Positions 51,436-63,734 of a stretch of DNA of 64,000 nucleotides are shown piece after piece. Under the pieces are notes generated by a model. That model worked only from the letters and a program-made list of their open reading frames with translations. It was not told the DNA's origin and searched no databases. The DNA is from Norana najaformis (Eukaryota > Annelida > Clitellata > Crassiclitellata > Hormogastridae). Position 1 is the stretch's first letter. Each line of letters begins with the position of its first letter. The stretch lies in contig OZ029921.1 in NCBI GenBank assembly GCA_964023275.1, positions 13,769,806 to 13,833,805 on the forward strand, in the 5' to 3' direction. The position numbers and the translations under genes were made by a program.

Positions 51436-53232
51436 GTGGCCCTTATTTATATGGGGAAATTAATTGCTAAGCAATATTAAGTCTCATCCTTTCAAGATAT
51501 TCCTTATTTAAAAAAAAATTATGAGCAAATTTTGAGCGAAAAATTTAATATTTACAGGTCGCTCAACGACCCTAATGTTTAGTCATATAGCCTAAATGGT
51601 AGAATTAAAAATGTTTGCCATCAGTTTGACTAAGCCATGCAAGAAATCAAGCTGCAATGAAAACTACTTTTTAGTGTTTATTTAACAGTCTCAAACCGAT
51701 ACAGAACAGTTTTTAAAATCTAACTCTTGTGCACTGAATCTATAGTATACAGTGTGCTTAGCGTTAATCTTCTCGTATCCGGAAAGAATTCCCCACTATG
51801 TTCGATAACTTGACACGCATACTGCAACTGCTCTTTACTCTTAAAGCGCCCTATCTGTGCCGTGTCTTGGATCATGGCGACACCTCGTTCTGCATGATCG
51901 TTGGTGACTGCTAGTGTGCTGGTGATTGCCTCTACAGCCTTGAACTCATCCATACTGTTCCATGTATCAGGGTCTTCGGTTAGGAATCCAACTGGTAAGC
52001 CCAGCATTCCAAATACATTTCTGCTCCACACTGTCACAAAATCAATAAGAGTCTTCTGTTGTACCGTCGCCAAGTCCACTTCTATGCATTTCAATGAATC
52101 GTTTGCTTCTTCTTTCTCTGTTGATGCTTTCAGCAGGGCCCTTTTGTGGTCAAGTCCACCTCCGGATCAAAGAGGCTGAGAAGGATCAAATCCTTGGAAA
52201 GGTATCATAGGTGACCGGCTAGCTTTAGTGAAGTAACTGCACTGATATTGCGACCAGGATAATCATCAAGTTGCTGCAGGAAGAACAGGTCATTCCTAGC
52301 TGCTTTGGAAGGAACGGGTGCCACGAACTAGTAATTGATGTAAAGCTTTGCGAGAAATATGTTCACACGTAGCATTCCCCAGTCATTCTGTTGCCGACAG
52401 TTTAAACTGTGACCTGAAGAGCCAAACTTTGGTACTCTATATTTCTTTCGACATCCTACAACTCTGATGCATCGGCCCAGGGGCTCGGAAGTTTGTTCCA
52501 TGATTTGGCGTTCTTGCCAAAAAGACAAACATTAGTTGGAGTAGTTCGCGGTAGTCCTCACAGGGTTGCTGTTCCTGCAGCTGCTGCTCACAGAATACAA
52601 TGACTTCGTCTCCGACATCGTGGAGCTCAGATGAGGCGCTTGATAGTCGGCAGGTGTTAGAGCTGATTGTTTCAAAACCCATGCCCCGGACCAAGCCTTC
52701 CAGACCCCATTCTCGTATTCCGTTGTGCACAGTTTCGGCCACAGCTTGGCAAGTCACTGTGGGTATCTTTGGAAATGACAACAGTTTCTTCTCCCCATCT
52801 TTGAAACCAGAATAGCCAGCCTATGCACTTTCTCTTTCCCTGTAAAATCGAGCATCAGCTTGCTATCCCAGTGGACTGTCAGGATCGTGTTTGGTTTGAA
52901 AGCCTGTACAATGCCAACAGCAGCTGCTTTTTGGTTTCTTCAACGCAGACGCTGGAGGGTTGACCTGTAAAGTATAAGAACTTCTGGGTCTTATCTGAGA
53001 GCTCTAGACGCTTCAAAAACCATCATCATGGCGGTCATGTCACTCAGTCCATTTCAGTCAAGCATAGCTGCCAATTCTGGTGATATGGTGTCCTTGTTTT
53101 CGTGGCGGGTTAGCAGTACTCGTTCTGGGACGTGGATTAACACTGACTTTCTTGAAAACGCGTTGCCATCTTCTTCTGCTCCGATTATCTCCTTTGTCTG
53201 CTGCTCCAACCGTTCTCGGTTGGTGAGCGTCG

Positions 53233-54118
53233 GCTCCGACCGTCTTCATCTGCTCCGTTCGTCTTCTTCTGCTCCGTTCGTCTTCTTCTGTTCCGTTCGT
53301 CTTCTTCTGTTCCGTTCGTCTTCTTCTGTTCCGTTCGTCTTCTTCTGTTCCGTTCGTCTTCTTCTGTTCCGTTCGTCTTCTTCTGCTCCGTTCGTCTTCT
53401 TCTGTTCCGTTCGTCTTCTTCTGTTCCGTTCGTGTTCTTCTGTTCCGTTCGTCGTCTTCTGCTCCGTTCGTCTACTTCTGCTCCGTTCGTCGTCTTCTGT
53501 TCCGTTCGTCTTCTTCTGTTCCGTTCGTCGTCTTCTGCTCCGTTCGTCTACTTCTGTTCCGTTCGTCTTCTTCTGTTCCGTTCGTCTTCTTCTGTTCCGT
53601 TCGTCTTCTTCTGTTCCGTTCGTCTTCTTCTGTTCCGTTCGTCTTCTTCTGCTCCGTTCGTCGTCTTCTGCTCCGTTCGTCTTCTTCTGTTCCGTTCGTT
53701 TTCTTCTGCTCCGTTCGTCTTCTTCAGCTCCGTTCGTCTTCTTCTGCTCCGTTCGTCTTCTTCTGCTCCGTTCGTCTTCTTCTGTTCCGTTCGTCTTCTT
53801 CTGTTCCGTTCGTCTTCTGCTGCACCGTTCGTCTTCTTCTGTTCCGTTCGTCTTCTTCGGCTCCGTTCGTCTTCTTCTGTTCCGTTCGTCTTCTTCTGTT
53901 CCGTTCGTCTTCTGCTGCACCGTTCGTCTTCTTCTGTTCCGTTCGTCTTTTTCTGCTCCGTTCGTCTTCTTCTGTTCCGTTCGTCTTCTTCTGTTCCGTT
54001 CGTCTTCTTCTGTTCCGTTCGTCTTCTTCTGTTCCGTTCGTCTTCTTCTGTTCCGTTCGTCTTCTTCTGTTCCGTTCGTCTTCTTCTGTTCCGTTCGTCT
54101 TCTTCGGCTCCGATTGTC
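53233..54118. repeat. 19-bp minisatellite, about 46 copies, open in all six frames
   Basis: Unit GTTCCGTTCGTCTTCTTCT with mainly T/C variation (GCTCC versus GTTCC). Because 19 is not a multiple of 3, every frame reads the same 57-nt superunit, and none contains a stop. This explains long open frames on both strands; minus reads a Lys/Arg/Glu/Thr-rich 19-residue repeat, plus a Val/Phe/Leu/Ser-rich one. Confidence 0.95.
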
Positions 54119-54182
54119 TCTTGGTGAGTGGACGTTCATCCTATGTGGCTATATAGTTAACCGTCTTATATAGGAAGTCAGT

Positions 54183-54262
54183 CCGTGTGCAAAAGAACCG
54201 TGTGCAAAAGGACACGTTTGCAAAGGACTCGTATGCAAAGAACCATGTGCAAAAGTGTCGTG
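54183..54262. repeat. Short diverged tandem repeat of GTGTGCAAAAG
   Basis: Five to six copies of a roughly 15-nt unit (GTGTGCAAAAGRAC, GTTTGCAAAGGAC, GTATGCAAAGAAC) inside the transposon near its right end. Confidence 0.7.
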
Positions 54263-54769
54263 AGCACTGTGCTTAAGAGTTTACGATGGATCACACCATG
54301 CTGATTACATGGTAAACTTTGGCCCCAGTGAGCGACGATCTAAATGCAGATCGATCTGCTTCAAATTTTACACAAAGTGCTTCTTATTAAAATTAAACTA
54401 TTTGAGAGGGTGAGAGTTATAAGTTCCGAAAATGAGAAAATTAGGGCCACCCTAATATATATATATATATATGTATATATAGGGCATATATATTATCTTA
54501 CGGCCGATACTAGAAGTTTCTAAGTGTTTCCAGAAGCTCTTGAAGCCTTTTGAGGAACATTTATGTCTATAGGCCATTGACATATTTTGTCTGTTAGCAA
54601 ATTCTAGAAGGTGTTTTTTTGCTGTGTGTTTTTTTACTATGTGCCTCTGAATGTGTGACGTGGGTGTATAGAAGTGATCGAACGCACACCGATACCTGTC
54701 GTCATATGGCTTTTATGCATGCGAGGTCGATGACCGCAAACCCAAAAAGCTGAGCCGCTCATTCGCCGA

Positions 54770-55470
54770 AGAACTTCCTCAAATCAACGAATGACATATC
54801 TCCGTCCACGATTTTGTCCTGAACAGCTTGCAGTCTCTTGCTATCCTGGTTGAAAGGATGACGAAATTCGGATTATCTACGATCGCCTGTTTGCGGATTC
54901 GGAAGCAGTTTTGAAGTGAGGTAGAAGCAGTTCGCACGGCCGTGCCGTCCCTGGGTGAAATATCTTTCAGTCGGCCACTGCTTCTCGAACGTAACGTCGG
55001 CAAAGATGCTGCTCTCTTTAGGCTTCAGACTCTCGACCCGAATGATATCCTTAGACGAAGAGTGGAACGATGCCACCTCCTTTCCAGCAACCTCTTCAGG
55101 CGCCGATGCCCAATCCCAGCAGCAACACATCCGTGTTCAGGTACAAGCCGTGGTAGGGTTTGGCGGCCGAATGCCTCCCGAACTCGCTGAGCATGTTGGT
55201 AATCTTTTCCTCTACAGGCAGCTGTAGAATGCATTCTTGGGTGAACCTGCAAGCTGCAGCTGTCGATGTACCCATACGGGTAGACAACCTTTCGCCGCAG
55301 TAGAGCTTGTTTGTCTTTGAACTATCGCGCAACTTTCCAAACTGACCTCGGCATCGAGAATGATGCGACAGTCTTCTTCGATGTGATGAGGCCCGGCGCG
55401 GCGAAAGTGCTAGACGACAACCTAAGGCAGCAAGGGGTCTCAAGTTCGTGGCTGCTTTGACTGCTGAGCT
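54770..55470 (-). mobile_element. Fossil fragment of a Polinton/Maverick-like element (packaging ATPase)
   Basis: Minus-strand frames resemble the A32-like (FtsK/HerA) genome-packaging ATPase of Polintons and related large DNA viruses, including FADVTFEKQ, YFTQGRHGRANCFYL and VDNPNFVIL. It is a broken remnant with several breaks; no terminal repeats or other Polinton genes are visible nearby. Degree of decay suggests an old insertion. Confidence 0.6.
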
Positions 55471-55574
55471 TGAAAAACAGGTGCTGAAGTAGCGTCAGGT
55501 GTATGATCAGGGTGTCAAACCAGACGTGATCACCACGCCAGGTCAGAATAAAGTCCAGATACTGCTTGTTTTTA

Positions 55575-55750
55575 TATCAGGTGTACTTGTGACTTTACTC
55601 TTCACTGGCATAAAAGTACAGTACTTGTACTAGCACTTGGTTTTTCACTCAAGTAATTGTATAGATCTACTCATATCTGCACTTGTTACTCGGGGGCTTA
55701 TAATTCCACTATAAGTACTTTAAACAAGCCTAATTGTTGATTTCACAAAT
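55575..55750. mobile_element. hAT-like repeat fragment
   Basis: Contains AAAAGTACAGTACTTGTAC, TCACTCAAGTAATTGTA and TAAGTACTTTAAAC, the same motif class as 36525-36660. No ends resolved. Confidence 0.35.
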
Positions 55751-56654
55751 AATGGCAAATTATAATAATCAAAGAATAATTATGTTTAACAACAAGGGCG
55801 TTTGACCAATAAATGTTCACCATGCATCATGATATTCACCACGATGTACTCGAAACCTAAGAATGGGCGTGAGAGAAAACTCAGCCAGTAATAAAGCTAT
55901 TCGCGCTAACTCCAGTCGCTGCAAATAATTACCAGCGTACAACAAAACGAATAGATTGCTTCCGCTGAAATACGTCTATCACCATTTGGAACATCGAAAG
56001 TTGACAATAGCTTATTAATTTCAGCAACGCCCTTTACTGTATATGAAAGGCAGTGGCGAGTCGTGACTTTCTACTTATCTCAGCATTATTTCCTTACAGA
56101 CGAATTTTATGTTTTTAGTGAAAAACCACTTAGACTAGCGTAGACCCCTTTCACGAGGTACTTAAAAGGCGCTCTATAAGTTGTTTATAGATATGCACAG
56201 TACATGCAAGGCTATGGTAGTCATTCAATAAATGAATTTACATAAACATGATTAGGATTGTCGAGAATTCGTTCTCGTAATTTAAATCAAAACCCAGTTT
56301 CCATGGTTCTATTTACAAAGTTTACCTAGAACTTGCTGTTTACTAATACCTTTTCTTGGTCGTAGTTACCAGCAATTGTCGTACAGACCTACACAGAAAA
56401 GACACCAAAACAAATTCTCACCTAAACGAAAATTACAGTCAAACGGACGCAGCATAAGACTCCGACATTATCTCGGCTACGATTGTCTTTTCCACCAGCA
56501 GAATAAGCCACTCCAAATGTACTTGACTGGGTTAGGATTCCATTCGTAATCCCCACAGGCAAAGACAATCTCGGCGATGGTTCCGTGTTACTTGTCAACC
56601 AGTCCAAAAGCTCCGTTTTAACACCAATATACCAGTACATCCAGTACCACCAAC

Positions 56655-56755
56655 GAATTTAACGGGCAAGCACCCGATAAATTCGTTGAAAAATGAGCAG
56701 GGTCTGGGCTATACAGTCGCTATAGAAAAACGTGCACATTTACATTTACCGGACT
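56655..56755 (+). repeat. Dispersed repeat D1, 3' end
   Basis: AATTTAACGGGCAAGCACCC, AAAAATGAGCAGGGTCTGGG, TATACAGTCGCTATAGAAAA and ACATTTACATTTACC. Confidence 0.65.
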
Positions 56756-56919
56756 AAATGCACATATACAGTAAACCTCTCAACTACGTGCAAAAAAAAT
56801 TCAGAAAAGCAGCCTTCAACATACAAGCCAAATAATTCACAAAAACTCTGTCAACCAACGCACGAATATATGCTCTCTTAGACTGTAAACAGCTTTCGAA
56901 TTCCCCGAATTCTTCTTCA

Positions 56920-56950
56920 ACTCTACGCACACCCAGGGTGTGTGTAGAGT
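56920..56950. repeat. 31-bp palindrome
   Basis: ACTCTACGCACACCC and GGGTGTGTGTAGAGT are inverted with one mismatch and a one-base centre. Confidence 0.8.
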
Positions 56951-57324
56951 TTTTAACACCCGAACACGGCATTGGCGGAGTTTGTCACCCAGCGACTGAC
57001 TTAAGACCCTTCATACAATCGGCCTCTTTCTCGTTCACCACCAAAAAGTCCATCCTACCTTCCCGCCAAGTTATTCCGCGCACCAGATGAGGTCTCAGAA
57101 AAAAGCGCATTTTGTGACAAGAATGTTCAATGATTTGGTTACAGTCTTTGCTTATTATATTTAAGTTTTCTCTTGCCGGTCGATGGTCCAGGAACTCAGA
57201 ATCTGTCATTGGTCAATCGTGGACGAGAATCCATTGATGAAGACTTAACCTGCTAACTGAATATATGCATATGTTTGGGCATATAGGCCTACCCCGCTTC
57301 GTATGGGAGGGACTCTACTGATTA

Positions 57325-57450
57325 CCTATGTAAAATGCCTCAATCTTTAAATGCTTGTGCTCCGTCTTATCTCAAGCAGCTTTGAGTCTCGGTAGGTCTA
57401 TCGTCTATCTCTGATCGCAGACCTCTTCGCTCTGCTGCACAGGGTGACTC
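57325..57450 (+). mobile_element. Small L2-like LINE fragment
   Basis: Encodes LNACAPSYLKQL and ISDRRPLRSAAQG, the APSYL--L and RSLRS blocks of L2 ORF2 ends. Nothing else of the element is visible. Confidence 0.5.
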
Positions 57451-60400
57451 ATAATAAGCTGCCCATATAGCGACCTGCAATAGAGAGTGTTTTCATCCAG
57501 ACTGTGGCAAATCGGTCTGTAGTTGAAAATACGAAAATGCACGTTTACAGACTTGAAACAGACAGTGGTTGCAGTGGCTCCATCAGACAAGTTCACTACT
57601 TGTTAGATTTGACATTAGTCTAATTGCTTTTGTACGAACTCAGCTTATGTTCCTGAACAAAGGCTATTATAAATTGTAATAAAATTTTTATGAAAAAACT
57701 TGTAAAGCGCCTAGGAAATTATTATGAACATCTCGCACGAGAGTGGACCCATGCAGCGTTCAGCTTTGACAGCTAGATGTTGTTTTCTTTTATAAGAACG
57801 TGTCCGCCGCAGGTCAAAGGACTCACCGGAAGCTTTGCACAATTGCCTTAAGAGCCCCTCCTTGGCAATTCGTCACTCATAGCTTGGCACGGGGAAGGGA
57901 TCCAACAGGTGGACGTCGTTTCGTAATTCGACGCCGGTTCAATCCCAGGCGTCAGACGACGTCGCGTTTCCGGTTTCACGAAGCGCCATCTATCGTGTTG
58001 TCTTCGTTTTTGCAATCTTCACCTGCTTAGTAGCATCGTCCTTATCGCTACTCACCTGCTATCTACCAATCACAGGTAATCGACGGTGTCTTCACAGCTG
58101 CAGCAGGGGAGGCAGTTCTTACCTGTCAGCTATTGTCTGTAGCTTGCAGTTCATAGGCCCAACCCCGCCTGAATGTCTGACTGGCTGCCTACCTATCTGC
58201 CTAGCTGTATGCCTGCATGAACGCTGTGCATTAATGTGTTGGTGTCGCCTGCCCAACTGGGTCTCAGCGTGATCGATGGTCTTTGAATGTTATCCCGCTT
58301 CGTAGCATGTCATGTTGATTTGTTAGTATCTTACACAACCAAATGAAGATAGCACGTCTGTCTGTGTGGCTGAGTGTCTGTCTGTCTTGCTCTGTCTGTC
58401 TTGCTCTGTCTCTATGTCTCTATGTCTCTATCTCTCGCCGATGGTCGTTTTTAAAAGACCGTCTACGATTCAGTGGACCAATAACACGAGTTTACTGGGT
58501 GGAACGAAATAAATAATGGCGCTTGACTTGAAATGTTTATGATGGCATTGAAAATAACACTGTGTCTGTAAATGCAGCACACGCCTCAGTCACTGCACCA
58601 AGAGACACGATCGTCTGCATTAGCATGCACACAGGCAACATCGTCGTCGTCGTCGTCGTTGTCATCATCATTATCATCACCACCATCATCACTACCACCA
58701 TCATCACCACCACCGAACGAGTTGGCGCATTATACAAGTAGGTCCTACTATATATTCTAAGTGTTGATTTTAAGAAGACAGTATACATGAAGCAGATAAT
58801 GTATAATATATATATTTTTTTCATGGCAAACGTACGATGCTTGTGTCAGTGAAGATTCCGAAGACTGGAGTGTTATACTGCATGAAGGTCATGTTGTCAT
58901 CTGAACTCTAAAATATCTTATGCTGATACATGCGACTACATGTGCATACAGGACGACACAATTTACTCACATATGTTCGTTACATGGAAGTGATAAGCGG
59001 TCCAGCGTATATCAAGGAGTCGGTTGGTGGTCCTTGGGGTTGGTTGGGGCCGTTGACACTGGCCAGAAGTCTCCGAAGTGACTGATGTTAGGGCAACAAT
59101 TTCCAAGGCGATTAGGAAGCTATTTATATGATCTGCGAGGATGAAATTGTCGATGACATGCCACCACAAATGGAGGAGGAGACTGATCCTCATAAGGGAT
59201 GGAAGTGAGGCGTAGAAGGAGAGGAGGAGAGAAGAGGAGAGGGAGGGAGGATACCTGCAGGTGCCCGGAATTGACCTTATGACATGTATGTATATATATA
59301 TATATATCATTGAAATCTGGATGAGCCTATGTCAGGCCATTCATCAATATTGTATTACACGTTTGCTGCCTCCGTTGGAGCCGCTGCGGGGTTTATGGCT
59401 ACTGCATACCTCCTTCCTTAATTCGCTCCTCCATTCGTAGGATGACTATACATCCCAATATATACATGGTGTCAGGTGCACTGGAATCTTATAGTAAATA
59501 GTCCATTTATATGTCAGGCCAAGTGTCAAACAGTCGTTCAAGACCTGCTCCAATTCCATTAGAATAAGGCTCCTCAGATTAATGTACATTCGAAGGAGAT
59601 GTCTTGTATCTGAATCGTCGAAGACGACGATGATTTGCTGCTGCTGCTGCTGATGCCAATGAAGTTGCGGCTGATGTTGAGCCATTATGTTCCTTTGGAA
59701 ACCAAGATATGAGCAGAATGGATTCTGCCGTAGGTCTACACTTCCCTCCCTCCAAGTGCCATCTATCGTCAGTGTTTCACGTGAACGAAGGAGCAACTCA
59801 GCTGGAGCCTATCAACAATAGTGTAACTATATATTTGTTCCCGCAGAGTCCGCAAATGCGAGTGGTCTGGGTCGGAGTACAAAAGAGAAAGCCCAGAAGG
59901 GGCCCGCTCAGAGTCTGATAAAGTACAAAAAGGACCCATATGAGTGATCTGCGGGGGGACCGACATTTGAAGTTACGCTGCTGCTTTTGAAATGTACTTC
60001 AATCACCGCAGTTTAGGTCTCAATTGTTATGATTACTGGTGTGGTGCCAAATTCGTTTCGACTTCACTCACTTCGTTACCAGGGTCAATTAGCCGCGAAC
60101 CAAACCTCGTGCCAAATGTGTTCCGCGTAAGAAAGCGTCGGTTTATAGGTTTATCCAGTAAATATGAGAAGAGAATTTTCATGCATAGCAAATTGTAATT
60201 AATACAAGCGCATAAGTGAAAGCGGAAGCCAAAAATATAGTTAGACCAACGTTGCTATCTGAGCCACTTGACAAGTGAACTATAATCACACAGTTTCCGG
60301 GAAAGAATTTGCCCGGGATATATTTGGCCCCACACCACCATCTTTACCTCCACACTGGAAGGTGTGCTTTTGGGGACGTCCTAAGGACAAACGCACGAGA

Positions 60401-61416
60401 CAGGCAAGACTGTTTTGAAATAAGGCGTGTTCAATGTCACTACTACGGCTACTGTACCTCAATACAAGGTCTACTAGTTCCACTACCACTTATACTACTC
60501 TTGTTACTATACAATCCAATAATTATGTAATATTCTCATATTTGTACAGTACCTCTGTTTTGTTACAGACCATTTATTCCATGAATCTGGTGAGGCTAAT
60601 TTAATAGTTTTTACAATGTAGAGTATTTGTTCTTGATTATAGGATACAACTAAACTTGACCAGACGCCAGTTATCGTTAGAAAGCGAGAAGTAATGCATC
60701 GTGAGTGACGGTTGTCTATTGGAACCTCATTACTAACTTGATGCATATATGAAGCTAATATTATTTCAGGAACTGCAGATGTTTCTTCTGTTACTGCAAA
60801 CTCTTGTTACACGTTCCTTTTGCTGGGATTGAGTATCGACTGGATGGCGGAGTAGGGACCTACATCTGGATTGGTAAGCCATGGCACAGACACGTGCCAA
60901 GATCAGCCGACCAGCGCTGGCATTGGCATATCCAGGCTGGATGCCATGTCGACGCGGTTCGAGATTGGGCGACGAACGACTCGTTCTTGCTGACCGCGTA
61001 AAACACACGCTTCTGTAGGAGCTGAGGCAGCTCAGTCGTTCGGTGGACATTGTCCACTCACTGACTCTCCACTGTTTTCGGGAGAAATAAAGTTGAAGGA
61101 AACAGAGTGAGAAAAGGAGTCCGTGCATTAATCTGTATTTTCACTTAATTTATACTGCTCTCTCTATTCTTCTTAGGAAGGTAGGACCTATAAGTCAACA
61201 TACAGACTGTCTGACGCCTCGACTCCGATATACGAAGTCACAGCAATGCATTACAATCGGCTGCTGCTGTTGCTACTGATATCTAAGGGTCCCAGAGAAA
61301 TTTGTGCAGGAGGTAAAACATGAAACGGGACACGTGTTCCCAGTCTGATGTGGGCCAAAAGTGCTAAGATGTGAATTCCAGGAGGGGACAAGAGTAGTAT
61401 AATAGAGTGTTACCAG

Positions 61417-61490
61417 AAGTAACCCTTCTTTTAGGCTGGGCCAGGAGTAACCCTTCTTTTAGGGTAAGCTAGAAGTAACCCATTATTATG
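61417..61490. repeat. 28-bp tandem repeat, about 2.7 copies
   Basis: AGAAGTAACCCTTCTTTTAG, AGGAGTAACCCTTCTTTTAG and AGAAGTAACCCATTATTATG recur at 28-nt spacing. Confidence 0.8.
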
Positions 61491-62150
61491 TTACTGACAA
61501 GCACCCCATCTTCCTCCTATGTGCTGGCACTCATAGCTGCTGCTGCTGTTGTCGCTGCTGCTGCTGCTGCTAATGATGATCGGTCGTTAGCTGTGATGAA
61601 ACCTGCAGCCATTAACCGACAAAACATCAAATCTTAATGACGGTAAACAGGCGTCAGAAGAGTTACTTGCATCCGTGTAGGTTGAAGAGACAAAGGATAA
61701 GGAGAACGAGAGGAAGGGGAGGGAAAAGGAAGAGGAGGAGGAGCAGAAGAAGGAAGAGGAGGAATAGAGGAGCAGAAGGAAGAGGAGGAATAGAGTAGCA
61801 GAAGGAAGAGAGGGCTGATCAGAATGACACTTCATCCAACATCGAATGCATTTCGTCGTCCATCGCTGTCTACATTCCTAATAGCATCATATATGCTTTT
61901 GTTAGCATGATGGCTGAGGCATCAGAAGCTCAGAATTCAAACAGTTGTTACATGTGCAATGGACGAAGCCTCGATTAATGTTGATGTGGAGGTGGATGCG
62001 GAGGTTGCCGACTGTATGTTTACTTGGCAGGAATGGATGAAGGTCATCATGCATATTGTCTAAATAGGAATGATGATTCCGAAACGGTGCTGCCGTTGAT
62101 CAGACCCCCTTGGCGCAAAAGCGCCCGGCGTTAGACAACAGCATTATCAT

Positions 62151-62182
<32 letters not shown>

Positions 62183-62364
62183 GCTCAACATCCAATTAGA
62201 AGGACATGAGATGCCGCTTATGACGATAATGCCGATTATATAACTTTGGTGATTCCGGTTAGATGGATCGAGTCTCTGATAAGAAACAGAGCCATGGAAT
62301 TTAATTGCTGTTGACAGCGCGTATACACTGCATGAATACATTGCTTTGATAAGAAAGTCATAAT

Positions 62365-62578
62365 AATGCATGGATGTATGTATGCATTATATATGCATGT
62401 ATATATGCATGTATATATGCGTGCATATGTATGCAGGTAAGTGTGTGTGTAGTATTTATGTACGTAAGATATGACTGTATTTGTCTGCATTGTCGGTCGG
62501 TCTGTCTGTCTGTCTGTTTGTCGGTCGGTCTGTCTGTCTGTCTGTCTGTCGGTCGGTCGGTCGGTCGTTTGCCGAAGG
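62365..62578. repeat. (ATGTATGC)n and (GTCT/GGTC)n tracts
   Basis: ATGCATGTATATGCATG-type repeats, then GTCTGTCTGTCGGTCGGTC repeats. Confidence 0.9.
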
Positions 62579-63011
62579 CGCAGTAATGATGACCAGCGGC
62601 GGCGGCGGCGCGCATGTTCTGGGTCGGGCATTTCATTTTCCGGGTAACAGTAGTCATCTGGTCAGTGTACGTCGTTTGCTTTATCAAATTGTCTGAGTTG
62701 GTCAGTCGATGGTCGGGCGCCGTCAGTATCTGTCAGTGGCAGCGGTCAATCTGCCACCAGAGGTCGCCATGGGGCGTCATTCTACCCTATCAGTCCAATT
62801 GTCCAGCCGGTCTCTACTTGACCGGATCGCAGTATATTATTAGATGACTACCAGCGCTTTATAAGTGGCCTCAACTCGATTAGGCGGTAAATTATGCCAC
62901 GCAGTCCGGCTCTCGCCCTAACTGGGCGCTGACGGTGTCTGACCCCTACCTAAGTAGGACTTAAATGCACTGCGTCTGGTGTCGGTCAGTCGAACCTCGT
63001 TGACGCGGGTG

Positions 63012-63082
63012 GGGAAGGAAGAGGACGAGGAGGAGGAGGAGAAGGAGAAGGAAGAGGAGGAGGAAGAGGAGAAGGAGGAATC
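63012..63082. repeat. (GGA)n purine tract
   Basis: GAGGAGGAGAAGGAGAAGGA-type purine-only stretch. A similar tract lies at 61700-61812. Confidence 0.9.
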
Positions 63083-63734
63083 CCGCCTTTAATAAGGACG
63101 AAAACAAATGCTCTTGTAGCGGAGGAGCTGATCCAGTCAATCGACTCGAAATCCCTGATTAACATCGTCTGTAGTAATTCATCCGGTAAATTGAATCTGG
63201 ACCCTCGCGCTGTGAGAGCTCTTCCTCACCCTTTTCCAAGCCGAGTGGCATCATCTGCTATCTGTAGCAGAGTCTCTTTTCAGCTGCCTTAATCCTCACT
63301 TCTGGATGTGTAATTCGAAATGAGAGAGTAGCGCCAATCGAAAGAAGAAAATCGTCGTCGTCGAACAGAGGCCGATGGAGACGTTCTCTCGAGCTGCTCT
63401 AGTCTTACACGCAGAGTCAGAAAGACCTGAGCGTACGAACAACACTGCATGTTTAAGTAATTGTATGTATCAAGACATTTACTTAGCGCCTTTTATTAAC
63501 ATCTCAGAAACGCCGAACTTTTTAAAAGTGTGGAGCTCAAGGATTACTTTACAAAGTATAGAAACATTGGGAATAGGAAGAAATGGGGTTCAGCTAGGGT
63601 TACTGTTGAACATGAAAGTGCACGATATACTATGTACAAATGTATATGACAATGATTACGAAGTAGAAGACAAATATTGTGCTCGCTGTCCTCCGAGACC
63701 TTAGCATTCAGGGTTTAACGACATTTAATCACAA

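Larger units (their letters stand above)
57451..63734. other. Repeat-rich region without recognised gene
   Basis: Holds microsatellites, the 28-bp tandem repeat and short tail repeats. Open frames at 58963-59310 and 59446-59796 (the latter with a Gln run) have no family resemblance I can defend. Confidence 0.5.

Noticed and set aside
53028-54173. Plus-strand 381-codon open frame
   Set aside because: It is the 19-bp minisatellite read on the opposite strand; no stop can occur in any frame, so length is not evidence of a gene.
56422-56640. Minus-strand frame with LPVGITNGI, faintly like a discoidin (F5/8C) start
   Set aside because: Match is too short and nothing follows it.
57880-57960. Possible tRNA gene (GGTTCAATCCC in a GACGCC/GGCGTC stem)
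   Set aside because: No acceptor stem or A-box at proper spacing.
59446-59796. Minus-strand 116-codon frame with Gln run
   Set aside because: Considered a MULE or host exon; motifs were not convincing in any frame.
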